Shown here: in pieces, positions 1-5,365 of the stretch | Layout: every line of letters begins with the position of its first letter | Position numbering within the stretch: the stretch's first letter is position 1 | Assembly (NCBI GenBank): GCA_016208525.1 | Contig: JACQYJ010000029.1 | Span: 1 to 7,305 of the forward strand | DNA: 7,305 bases | Direction: 5' to 3' | From: Deltaproteobacteria bacterium | GTDB lineage: Bacteria; Desulfobacterota; JAENJC01 | The notes under the pieces: model-generated | Databases searched by the model: none | What the model saw: the letters and a program-made list of their open reading frames with translations, nothing else | Told to the model about the DNA's origin: nothing | Made by a program: the position numbers and the translations under genes

Positions 1-243
1 GAAGAAGAGATGCTTACCAGAGAAAAGGACATGGGAGAATATCTCTTCTTAGGTTTGAGGATGATGGAAGGGATTAGTCTAAAGGATTTTGAAGAGAAGT
101 TCGGGATCGAAATAGAAACTGCCTATCCAGATGCACTCAATGAGCTAACGGAGAAGGGGTTATTGGAAATAACTCAAGGTCATTTAAGGCTCACGAAACA
201 GGGGCTGTTGCTGCTAAATGATGTGTCGGTCAGGTTTGTATAA
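1..243 (+). CDS. hemW: HemW (radical SAM heme chaperone), C-terminal 80 codons, 5' end outside the window
   Basis: The frame is open from base 1 to TAA at 241-243. The visible part matches the HemN_C winged-helix-like domain that closes HemW and the oxygen-independent coproporphyrinogen oxidase family: EYLFLGLRMMEGI, then a FEEKFG segment, an ELTEKGLLE segment, and the closing LRLTKQGLLLLND...VRFV. In the family the N-terminal radical SAM domain (Cx3CxxC) lies about 250-300 residues upstream, so it is not visible here. HemW is thought to bind heme and hand it to respiratory proteins; true HemN makes protoporphyrinogen instead. The short closing domain and the ending favour HemW, but without the N-terminus the two cannot be fully separated. 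The ATG at 10 is an internal methionine, not the start. No clear terminator follows. Confidence 0.88.
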   Translation, partial: EEEMLTREKDMGEYLFLGLRMMEGISLKDFEEKFGIEIETAYPDALNELTEKGLLEITQGHLRLTKQGLLLLNDVSVRFV

Positions 244-447
244 GACCTTAATCCTGCAATCCTCATTCAACGACCAAAAAGCAGTCCTCATAGACGAAGT
301 CAACAACCTTACAATCTTAATATCAGTCCTACCGATAGGACAATATTACACAGTCCTTTTCATGCTATTGAAAAACATGGCACAATTCCCCTTTCTGAGA
401 TGACTTCTATGTTTAAAAATCGCCATTTGCACAGACCTCTCCATTTG
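244..447 (+). other. Unassigned, probably decayed sequence between hemW and the BNR remnant
   Basis: Right after the hemW stop the same frame stays open and runs without interruption into the BNR remnant, but most of it (244-360) reads as low-complexity, non-protein-like sequence. Codons 361-432 look more like real protein, reading HAIEKHGTIPLSEMTSMF followed by KNRH, and recall a small helix-turn-helix segment; I cannot name the family. A perfect inverted repeat lies at 326-341. I see no start codon with a ribosome binding site that would make a separate gene. The simplest reading is debris of one or two former genes joined to the BNR fragment by a deletion. Confidence 0.4.
326..341. repeat. 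Perfect 6-bp inverted repeat GTCCTA-ccga-TAGGAC
   Basis: The arms GTCCTA (326-331) and TAGGAC (336-341) are exact reverse complements around a 4-nt loop. It lies between ACAATCTT (311-318) and an overlapping GGACAATA (338-345). The same two 8-mers occur in the same order in the vapB upstream region (978-985 and 999-1006), which suggests a degraded copy of a similar upstream region or a dispersed small repeat. It could be an operator or a REP-like hairpin; the sequence does not decide. Confidence 0.4.
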
Positions 448-780
448 GCCTCATCCTCGGATGGCAGCAAGCTGGTTGCCGTGGTAAATGGTGGACTTGG
501 CGGCCAGATTTACACGTCCACAGATTCAGGGCTAACATGGACTGCGCGTGATTCAAGCAGAACTTGGTACTCTGTTGCCTCCTCGTCGGACGGGACAAAG
601 CTGGTGGCTGTGGAATATGGCGGCCAGATTTACACATCGATCCCGACGACAATTCAAAGCACAACAGCAGGGACAGCGGGCTCGATCAGCGGGGCGTAGT
701 ATGACGCCATTGAATTGCAATATATCGGGAACAGTACGTTCATGGTCCTGAGCTATGCGGGGTATCTGACGGTGCAGTAG
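448..780 (+). pseudogene. 3' remnant of a BNR/Asp-box repeat (sialidase-like beta-propeller) protein, with in-frame amber codon
   Basis: Two copies of a 43-residue (129-bp) repeat start at 448 and 577. Each reads ASSSDG(S/T)KLVAV...GGQIYTS, and the first contains a complete Asp-box, STDSGLTW. After the repeats come a Thr/Ser/Gly-rich linker and TAG at 697-699. The same frame then continues for 26 codons (YDAIELQYIGNSTFMVLSYA and on) to a second TAG at 778-780. That tail looks like the normal C-terminus of this protein type, with the first TAG where a Gln (CAG) would be expected, so a single C-to-T change explains it. There is no signal peptide and no N-terminal repeats; the similarity begins abruptly in mid-propeller. 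Family members are usually secreted or surface proteins with many such repeats. Both the 5' truncation and the nonsense codon argue for a dead gene. Confidence 0.75.
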
Positions 781-822
781 GGGAAGAGGGGATGAAAATA
801 GGGTCTTCCGGCTTTTGTGCAG

Positions 823-935
823 GTAACCAACCCATCCCCCTCTCAATCTCCCCCTTGAAGGGGGAGAAGTAATATTCCCTCGCCTTCAAGGGTTTATGCC
901 CTGTGGGTAGAGGGTTAGGGTGGGGATGGGTAAAT
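823..935. repeat. GC-rich palindromic intergenic repeat (REP/MITE-like)
   Basis: Outer arms ACCCATCCCC (830-839) and GGGGATGGGT (922-931) are exact reverse complements, with looser similarity beyond. Inside lies a near-perfect palindrome, CTCCCCCTTGAAGGGGGAG (848-866), and a second copy of the CCTTGAAGG core in inverse orientation (about 881-891). Such C-rich/G-rich palindromes recur between genes in many environmental bacterial genomes and give meaningless ORFs in several frames. No T-run follows the inner hairpin, so a repeat is more likely than a rho-independent terminator. It sits between the BNR remnant and vapB. Confidence 0.65.
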
Positions 936-952
936 GGTTTAAGCGGGAAAAC

Positions 953-977
953 AGAGACAGGTTTCAAACCAGTCTCT
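953..977. repeat. 12-bp-arm hairpin upstream of vapB
   Basis: Arms AGAGACAGGTTT (953-964) and AAACCAGTCTCT (966-977) pair with one mismatch around a single C. No T-run follows, so it is not a typical terminator. It ends 7 nt before the vapB -35 box. It may be a small dispersed hairpin or the upstream boundary of the vapB transcription unit. Confidence 0.5.
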
Positions 978-983
978 ACAATC

Positions 984-1012
984 TTGACAATCCCATACGG
1001 ACAATACATATT
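984..1012 (+). promoter_or_regulatory. Predicted sigma-70-type promoter of vapB
   Basis: A consensus -35 box TTGACA (984-989) is followed, after exactly 17 nt, by CATATT (1007-1012), a 4/6 match to the -10 consensus. Transcription would begin near 1019, about 34 nt before the vapB ATG. The -10 overlaps the direct repeats described separately, so binding there would block RNA polymerase. Confidence 0.5.
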
Positions 1013-1021
1013 AATACATAT
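1004..1021. promoter_or_regulatory. Candidate VapB operator: two ATACATAT direct repeats at 10-bp phase
   Basis: ATACATAT occurs at 1004-1011 and again at 1014-1021, separated by TA, so the two copies lie on the same face of the helix. Ribbon-helix-helix repressors typically bind such tandem sites as cooperating dimers and often autoregulate. The sites cover the predicted -10 box of the promoter for an RHH-type antitoxin gene 31 bp downstream. The assignment to VapB is inferred. Confidence 0.4.
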
Positions 1022-1052
1022 AGTAATGCACATTGTCATTGGAGGACACATT

Positions 1053-1238
1053 ATGAGGACAACATTAAATATCGAAGATGAATTGCTTAACAAGGCACAA
1101 AAGCTTACCGGCATTCACGAGAAAACTTTTCTTGTCAGGCTTGGGCTTGAGGCATTGATAGCAAGAGAAAGTGCAAAAAGGCTTGCAAAACTTGGTGGAA
1201 CCGAAAAAGGATTGAAACCTGTCCCTCGTAGAAGTTAA
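1053..1238 (+). CDS. vapB: VapB-type ribbon-helix-helix antitoxin, apparently orphan
   Basis: A 61-residue protein. Residues 1-12 (MRTTLNIEDELL) form the beta-strand and first turn of a ribbon-helix-helix fold, followed by the helix AQKLTGIHEKTFLVRLGLEA and a helical, basic tail ending GLKPVPRRS. This pattern, down to the LAKLGG...LKP(V/I)PRR ending, is that of the VapB/DUF2191 antitoxins, whose N-terminus binds operator DNA and whose tail blocks the VapC PIN-domain RNase. The start ATG has a good ribosome binding site, GGAGGA (1041-1046), 6 nt upstream. A frame extending upstream to 903 runs through repeats and is not real coding. VapC normally overlaps or directly follows VapB; here the next 87 bp have no PIN domain and the next gene is on the other strand. 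It is therefore an orphan antitoxin, either a remnant of a lost pair or one acting on a toxin elsewhere. Confidence 0.82.
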   Translation: MRTTLNIEDELLNKAQKLTGIHEKTFLVRLGLEALIARESAKRLAKLGGTEKGLKPVPRRS

Positions 1239-1284
1239 CCTGGACTTCAGAATGGCGGGAGCGGCATAAGGGGCTGTAAAGGCT

Positions 1285-1305
1285 TAACCAGAAGAGTACT
1301 GGTTA
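1285..1305. terminator. Possible weak bidirectional terminator between convergent genes
   Basis: TAACCAG (1285-1291) and CTGGTTA (1299-1305) form a perfect 7-bp stem with a 7-nt loop. It lies in the 87-bp gap between vapB and the convergent ATPase gene, where a shared terminator would be expected. The stem is AT-rich and no clean T-run follows on either strand, so the call is weak. Confidence 0.25.
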
Positions 1306-1325
1306 TTCCTTAACGACCCCTAATC

Positions 1326-2615
1326 TCATCCTCCGTATTCAGTTCCAAACAGATACCAGTCAGGGATTGCCCAGATGTTTTTCCTGACCTCTGCTATCTC
1401 GCTGCCTTTGTATACAATGATTCCAAATTTAGCTTTTCCCGGATGCTCTTTAATAAAGGCTTCGATATTGCGGGCATCTGCGGACGTTGCTCTGTCATTG
1501 GCCTTGACCTCAACAGGGACAATCTGCCCTTCCCCTGCTATGAGAAAATCTATTTCCATCCCGGCGCTTGTCCGATAGAAAAAAAGCTCAGGCTCCACTG
1601 GCTGAAGCTGTTTCCATTTGATAAGCTCTGAGAAGACCCAGGTTTCGTAAGACGCCCCTTTATTTATAGTGATATCCCCAAGTATGACCCTGTTTAATCC
1701 CACGTCAGGAAAGTACAGCTTAGGGCTCTTGATGAGCCTCTTCCCTGCATTCTCAAAGTATGGCGGCAACAGAAAACACTGGAAAGATATATTGAGAAGG
1801 TTAAGGTATCTCTTCACCGTATTTACGGCAAGAGAGACGTCCCTTGCAACCTCGCTTACAGAAAGGATATTTGCCGTCCTGCTGCAAAGCAGTTTCTGGA
1901 CAGTTGCAAACAGATCTATGTCTGCCACCTGCCCTATATCCGAGATGTCGCGCTCAAGGTAGGTCTTGCGATAGTCTTTAAGCCAATTCAACTTGTCAGC
2001 AGGTTCTTTCCTGCTCCAGACGGGAGGGTAACCGCCCCATGCCAGGCTTTCATCCCTGACCCTGATAAGATTCCTTATCCGGCTCGGTGAAAGTGTATAA
2101 AACTCCCCTGTCAGCCTGCCAGGCATCTTATTCTTCTGCCATAATTGGGTCAATAATGGAGTTCCACTTTTACCGGTCAGCTCGTGGATGGATAGCGGAT
2201 ACATATGGCATAGGGCTACCCGACCTGCAAGGGTCTCCCTGATATTCTTAAGAAGGAGGAGCTGAGAAGATCCTGTCAGGATGAAGGTCTTGTTGGAGCC
2301 GCCATTTTTCTTTCTCTGCCTGTCTATCACGAGCTTTAAAGGGTCGAAAATAGACGGAATCTTTTGCACTTCGTCAAGGATTACAAGGGGTGTCTCAATT
2401 GTTTCAAGGATGGAAACTCCGGCTTTCTGAAAACGCTGTCGCTCGTCAGGATCATCAAAAGAGATATAGGTAAAAGGCAGGTCAAGGGTTCCCGGTAATT
2501 GAAACTCGCAAAGGGTTGTTTTTCCCGTCTGCCGTGCCCCGGTAATTACGATAACCGGGTCTTGTTTCATTCGGGAGGCGATAATTGGGAGGATGTCACG
2601 ATTAAAATAGTCCAT
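1326..2615 (-). CDS. ATP-binding protein with AAA_14 ATPase and DUF4143 domains
   Basis: A 429-residue cytoplasmic protein, typical length for this family (COG1373-like). The N-terminal AAA domain has a Walker A motif GARQTGKT (26-33), a Walker B motif LVILDE (77-82, acidic D81/E82), a sensor-like ILTGSS (112-117) and the family segment LAGRVALCHMYPLSIHEL. A middle winged-helix-like part (LSVSEVARDVSLAVNTVKRY) leads to the DUF4143 C-terminal domain. That domain carries MEIDFLI (E354, D356) and VPVEVK (E369, K371), a spacing like the PD-(D/E)xK nuclease fold. The biological role of this widespread, often horizontally moved family is not established; DNA-linked or defence-related roles are guesses. 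Its stop is TGA. The ATG has no good ribosome binding site, but three TTGCA-type boxes lie just upstream. It looks monocistronic: 98 bp separate it from the resB stop, with a weak hairpin between. Confidence 0.9.
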   Translation of the reverse strand: MDYFNRDILPIIASRMKQDPVIVITGARQTGKTTLCEFQLPGTLDLPFTYISFDDPDERQRFQKAGVSILETIETPLVILDEVQKIPSIFDPLKLVIDRQRKKNGGSNKTFILTGSSQLLLLKNIRETLAGRVALCHMYPLSIHELTGKSGTPLLTQLWQKNKMPGRLTGEFYTLSPSRIRNLIRVRDESLAWGGYPPVWSRKEPADKLNWLKDYRKTYLERDISDIGQVADIDLFATVQKLLCSRTANILSVSEVARDVSLAVNTVKRYLNLLNISFQCFLLPPYFENAGKRLIKSPKLYFPDVGLNRVILGDITINKGASYETWVFSELIKWKQLQPVEPELFFYRTSAGMEIDFLIAGEGQIVPVEVKANDRATSADARNIEAFIKEHPGKAKFGIIVYKGSEIAEVRKNIWAIPDWYLFGTEYGG

Positions 2616-2636
2616 GAGGCAAATCTATCAGTGTTA

Positions 2637-2662
2637 TTGCAAAATTGCAAGGTAATTTTGCA
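2637..2662. promoter_or_regulatory. TTGCAA box cluster / inverted repeat upstream of the ATPase gene
   Basis: TGCAAAATT (2638-2646) and AATTTTGCA (2654-2662) are exact reverse complements around a 7-nt spacer. The stretch also contains two palindromic TTGCAA boxes (2637-2642 and 2645-2650) and a third, TTGCAG (2657-2662). It ends 22 bp before the ATPase start. On the minus strand the middle TTGCAA is followed after 17 nt by TAGATT, a weak promoter-like pair that would give a very short leader. An operator read by a repressor, possibly the winged-helix part of the ATPase itself, is the natural guess. Confidence 0.4.
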
Positions 2663-2689
2663 GAAGCATTTTCCCCTCTTTAACACTAC

Positions 2690-2706
2690 CGGCGGATTCT
2701 CCGCCG
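2690..2706 (-). terminator. Possible terminator hairpin after the resB-like gene
   Basis: CGGCGGA (2690-2696) and TCCGCCG (2700-2706) form a perfect 7-bp GC-rich stem with a 3-nt loop, 7 nt beyond the resB stop codon. On the minus strand it is followed by GTAGTGTT, not a real T-run, so termination would be inefficient. The position between two same-strand genes supports the call. Confidence 0.35.
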
Positions 2707-2713
2707 CCAGTGA

Positions 2714-3550
2714 TCAGACCCTCTTCGTCAGTTCCGCCCAGTCCTTCTTCAGGAAGAGGGTAAGCAGAATCCCGATAGTAAAGATGAATAGACCGGTGAA
2801 AAGTATCCAGACACCTGGGTCTTTGATTACGTCAAAGGCAACATAAAATCTGCCGTTTGGCGCCTGCTGGAAGTCTGTGGCATAGAATGCGAGCCCCTTG
2901 TAAATGAGCGGGGAGTTTACCTGGATCACCTTTTCTGCTACCACCTTATTTTCTTCTAAAAGTCTCACATAACTCTTCATCTCCTCAGGGTATCCATACC
3001 TGTGCATCCTGACGTCAAACCTGTCAAGGAGAAGGTAGAGTCCTCTGCTGTTCGGCACCACCATTGCAACTCCTTCGGCAATAACATTTCCATGCGACTT
3101 AAATCCCCCTGTGCTGCCGACCAGGTGTCCTATCAGGGCTATCAGGAAGCCGATATGGGCAATATACGGGTAGAATGGGGCAAGAGACCTCTTCTTCTTG
3201 AACAGTGACGGGTCCTCTTCCTCCATATCCTTCCCGCCGATGGTGACCTTTTCGATCTGTTCCCTGAAATAGAACCTGCATATCGGGATAAGCCTGTCTA
3301 TGCTGCAAACCAGGGTGTTTATCGCGAAGATAAAGACAAGGAAGACCAGGAGGGGTATCCACCAGGCGACCCCTAAATGCAGGGAGCCAGTATTCAGCCA
3401 CCAGTCAACGAGCACCATGCGGTCAATCCCGCTGTAAATGTCACGGTTTCCAATTAGAACGAGGGATCCAGCTACGACATCTATAGTGATGGCATAGGTG
3501 AGGTAAAGGGTCAGGCGGATGGACGAAAAGAAAGACCATATCTTCTGCAT
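2714..3550 (-). CDS. resB: ResB/Ccs1-like cytochrome c biogenesis membrane protein (short form)
   Basis: A 278-residue protein with four hydrophobic segments at about 12-33, 63-84, 127-146 and 246-267. ResB landmarks are visible: the N-terminal IWSFFSSIRLTLYL, the AHIGFLIALIGHLVGS segment (131-146) with histidines 132 and 142, the extracytoplasmic VNSPLIYKGLAFY (211-223), and the last helix after DPGVWILFTG. ResB works with CcsA/ResC in System II to carry heme across the membrane and attach it to the CxxCH motifs of c-type cytochromes. Classic ResB proteins are roughly 400-550 residues; this is the compact form, with a shortened periplasmic domain. CcsA is normally the neighbour but is not in this window. 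The gene diverges from the DUF2127 gene with only 67 bp between the starts, and no clear ribosome binding site precedes its ATG. Its stop is TGA. Confidence 0.87.
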   Translation of the reverse strand: MQKIWSFFSSIRLTLYLTYAITIDVVAGSLVLIGNRDIYSGIDRMVLVDWWLNTGSLHLGVAWWIPLLVFLVFIFAINTLVCSIDRLIPICRFYFREQIEKVTIGGKDMEEEDPSLFKKKRSLAPFYPYIAHIGFLIALIGHLVGSTGGFKSHGNVIAEGVAMVVPNSRGLYLLLDRFDVRMHRYGYPEEMKSYVRLLEENKVVAEKVIQVNSPLIYKGLAFYATDFQQAPNGRFYVAFDVIKDPGVWILFTGLFIFTIGILLTLFLKKDWAELTKRV

Positions 3551-3556
3551 TTTTGT

Positions 3557-3607
3557 AAACTAACATATACAGAATTTATTGACAAGGAACTAAATTAGGT
3601 TCAAAAT
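3557..3607. promoter_or_regulatory. Shared divergent promoter region of resB and the DUF2127 gene
   Basis: On the plus strand TTGACA (3579-3584, perfect -35) is followed after 17 nt by CAAAAT (3602-3607, 4/6 to -10). On the minus strand TTGTCA (complement of 3580-3585, 5/6) overlaps the same bases and faces resB, but a good -10 is not obvious (TAGTTT at 17 nt). The overlapping -35 boxes would make the two promoters compete. Both predicted leaders are very short. Confidence 0.3.
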
Positions 3608-3617
3608 TGCACGAGGT

Positions 3618-4088
3618 ATGCAGAAACACAGCCTCATTTTAAAAATCATTATAGTTGAGAAGCTTTTCCTCGGTGTCCTTTTCGCCGCTCTCAGCTTCAG
3701 TATGCTTACCCTCCTGAGCAAGGACATGATGGTCTTTACAGACCAGATGATTGTCTTCCTGAACCTGGATATTGAAAAAAACTATGTCCAGGATATTCTT
3801 GAGTGGTTAATAAAGATCAATGGAGGGACCATCGTCGGGATATCCGCAGGGATGCTCGTCCTGGGCGTCCTGAACCTTATGGAGGCATACGGCCTGCACA
3901 GAAGACGCCGCTGGGCCGAATGGCTGACCGTTATTGCCACCTCCCTTTTTATACCTCTCGAACTTTATGAGGTTATACAGAAGCAGACATCAGTCAGGGT
4001 CGGAGCACTGGTACTAAACGTGGCCATTGTCTATTACCTTGCCAAACATAAGGAACTGTTTCCGAAAAAAATGTTCCGGCCTGTGTAA
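3618..4088 (+). CDS. DUF2127-family four-helix membrane protein
   Basis: A 156-residue protein with four predicted membrane helices at about 9-31, 70-92, 100-120 and 125-142. The recognisable signature is the end of helix 2 and the loop into helix 3, NLMEAYGLHRRRRWAEWLTV, with its four-arginine run on the cytoplasmic side, followed by FIPLELYEV. This is the conserved core of DUF2127 (PF09900). The function of the family is unknown; it has no catalytic motif. The chosen ATG is preceded by GAGG (3613-3616) only 1 nt away, too close for a normal ribosome binding site, so initiation may be leaderless or weak. No better in-frame start is seen. It diverges from resB and its TAA directly abuts a 150-bp palindromic repeat. 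Confidence 0.85.
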   Translation: MQKHSLILKIIIVEKLFLGVLFAALSFSMLTLLSKDMMVFTDQMIVFLNLDIEKNYVQDILEWLIKINGGTIVGISAGMLVLGVLNLMEAYGLHRRRRWAEWLTVIATSLFIPLELYEVIQKQTSVRVGALVLNVAIVYYLAKHKELFPKKMFRPV

Positions 4089-4238
4089 TCAAGATTGACG
4101 CACTCGGAAAAAGTCTTTTCTGCGGTTCGACAAGCTCACCACGAACGGAATAAAGTCAATAATTTCAAGCAGCCCGCCGTTCGCCCTGAGCTTGTCGAAG
4201 GGTGATTTGTGACTTTTTACGACTTCGTCAAGATTGAC
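4089..4238. mobile_element. 150-bp nested palindromic MITE-like repeat
   Basis: The element begins on the base after the DUF2127 stop. Outer inverted arms of 27 nt (4089-4115 and 4212-4238) pair with about 5 mismatches, including a perfect 8-bp core AAAAAGTC (4108-4115) / GACTTTTT (4211-4218). Inside lies a second inverted repeat with 25-nt arms, 4124-4148 and 4177-4201, sharing the perfect 13-mer TTCGACAAGCTCA / TGAGCTTGTCGAA and CGAACGG / CCGTTCG. The ends also carry an 11-bp direct repeat, TCAAGATTGAC (4089-4099 and 4228-4238). The inner TTCGACAAGCTCA...CGAACGG unit is a dispersed repeat I recognise from many environmental bacterial genomes. No transposase is present, so any mobility would depend on a protein elsewhere. 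A long minus-strand ORF across it is an artefact of the repeat. Confidence 0.7.
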
Positions 4239-4304
4239 AACATCACATTCATCTAATATGCTTGCCCTGAAGATTCCATCTGCTGATTTGCAGGAAATCA
4301 AACG

Positions 4305-4313
4305 TAAGGAGGT
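4305..4313 (+). promoter_or_regulatory. Strong ribosome binding site of the OmpA-like lipoprotein gene
   Basis: TAAGGAGGT is an almost complete anti-Shine-Dalgarno match. Eight bases separate its final T from the ATG at 4322. It is by far the best ribosome binding site in the window, suiting an abundant envelope lipoprotein, and it fixes the start. Confidence 0.85.
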
Positions 4314-4321
4314 AACAGAAC

Positions 4322-5365
4322 ATGAATAAGGTAGTTTATTACTGTCTTGCAGCATTGTTAATTTTCACAGGTTGTGTAAGCACCAAGGCCCATAAGATGG
4401 TCTTGGATGAATCGGAGGCGAGACTGACCCAGCTTGAGAATGCAAAGAAGGAGTTGGAGCAGAACAAGAACACCTTAGAAGCCTCAAATTTGGCGCTTGA
4501 AGCCTCCAGGCAGGCAAACGACAAGCTCAAAAAGGAGATGGCCGACCTCGCATCAGCAAAGGACACTGAGATATCTTCAAAGGAGAAAGAGATAGCCGCA
4601 CTTATTGGTCAACTTGAAGAGCTGTCCAGCAAGGGGATAATGACCTCAAAGGCCACAGAGGAGCTTAAGCAGGAAAGGTACCGCCTCTCTGCATCGGATA
4701 AAGCAAAGGCTTTAGAGATAGAAGGGCTTAAGCTGGAACTGGCAAATACAATTAAACTTAAAGATGAAGAGATTGCAACTCTCAGACAACAGATGAATTA
4801 TCTGAACAGAGAGGTTGAAAGGCTCAAGTTGAAGGCCGGGGAGATAAGCTCTGAAAAGGAAAAGGAGCTTGCTAATATCAAGAGTACATACGAGACTCTC
4901 GTAAAGGAGATGCAGAAGGAGATTGAACAAGGGGATATAAAGATAACCCAGGCGGTTGACAGGCTTTCAGTAAATCTGGTCGAAAAGATACTGTTCGATT
5001 CAGGAAAGGCGGAAATAAAGCCGGAGGGGTTAAAGATACTCAAAAGGGTTGGAGACATATTGAAGGGTGTCAGTGGAAAGCAGATCGGGATTAAGGGACA
5101 TACTGATAACGTCCCAATAGGCGCTAAAATAAGGCACAAATACCCGACCAACTGGGAACTCTCAACCACGAGGGCCACAAATGTCGTCAGGTACCTTCAG
5201 GATACGGTAGGCGTGGACCCCAATATGCTTTTCGCCGCTGGTTTCTCAGAATACAGGCCTGTTGCCATCAATAAGACGAAGGAAGGAAAGGCCCAGAACA
5301 GGAGGATAGAGATAGTCCTGCTTCCGAAAGATATAGAAAGCGTGCTGGAAGATCTGAAAAAATGA
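4322..5365 (+). CDS. OmpA-like peptidoglycan-binding lipoprotein with long coiled coil
   Basis: A 347-residue envelope protein. Residues 1-17 form a signal peptide ending in a lipobox, IFTGC, with C18 as the lipidated cysteine. Residues 25-210 are a charged, Leu/Ala/Glu/Lys-rich heptad region predicted to be a long coiled coil. Residues 215-335 are an OmpA_C/MotB domain: ILFDSGKAEIKPEG (223-236), KGHTDNVPIG (258-267), NWELSTTRA (277-285, R284 in the peptidoglycan-contacting position), AAGFSEYRP and the closing NRRIEIVL (326-333). The DNVPIG...NWELS form resembles MotB/OmpA proteins of Gram-negative bacteria. It most likely anchors the outer membrane to the peptidoglycan, with the coiled coil as spacer or partner-binding rod. 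There is no N-terminal MotB-type membrane helix, so a stator role is unlikely. It starts the right-hand operon; its TGA stop overlaps the next ATG. Confidence 0.92.
   Translation: MNKVVYYCLAALLIFTGCVSTKAHKMVLDESEARLTQLENAKKELEQNKNTLEASNLALEASRQANDKLKKEMADLASAKDTEISSKEKEIAALIGQLEELSSKGIMTSKATEELKQERYRLSASDKAKALEIEGLKLELANTIKLKDEEIATLRQQMNYLNREVERLKLKAGEISSEKEKELANIKSTYETLVKEMQKEIEQGDIKITQAVDRLSVNLVEKILFDSGKAEIKPEGLKILKRVGDILKGVSGKQIGIKGHTDNVPIGAKIRHKYPTNWELSTTRATNVVRYLQDTVGVDPNMLFAAGFSEYRPVAINKTKEGKAQNRRIEIVLLPKDIESVLEDLKK

Noticed and set aside
697..699. TAG recoded as an amino acid (pyrrolysine or amber read-through)
   Set aside because: TAG is the natural stop of the selenoprotein gene here, no PylTSBCD signal is seen, and the gene is also truncated at its 5' end; simple nonsense decay is enough.
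848..866. Rho-independent terminator at the CTCCCCCTTGAAGGGGGAG palindrome
   Set aside because: No T-run follows on either strand and the hairpin is part of a larger dispersed palindrome, so it is listed as a repeat.
903..1052. An upstream start for vapB at 903
   Set aside because: The extension would encode repeat and promoter sequence; the ATG at 1053 has a good ribosome binding site and begins exactly at the conserved MRTTLNI.
740..1114. Minus-strand 124-codon ORF between the BNR remnant and vapB
   Set aside because: It runs through the C-rich palindrome (HPHPNPLPTG) and the vapB promoter and start; no family resemblance.
1215..1325. A degraded vapC toxin after vapB
   Set aside because: I read the three plus frames: a short LVEVNLDFRMAGAA and a WTSEWRERHKGL stretch end quickly and show no PIN-domain acidic motif.
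4089..4355. Minus-strand 88-codon ORF across the repeat before the lipoprotein gene
   Set aside because: Its translation (SPFDKLRANG, FVVSLSNRR) is the familiar artefact of the TTCGACAAGCTCA repeat, and it overlaps the strong ribosome binding site and signal peptide of the real gene.
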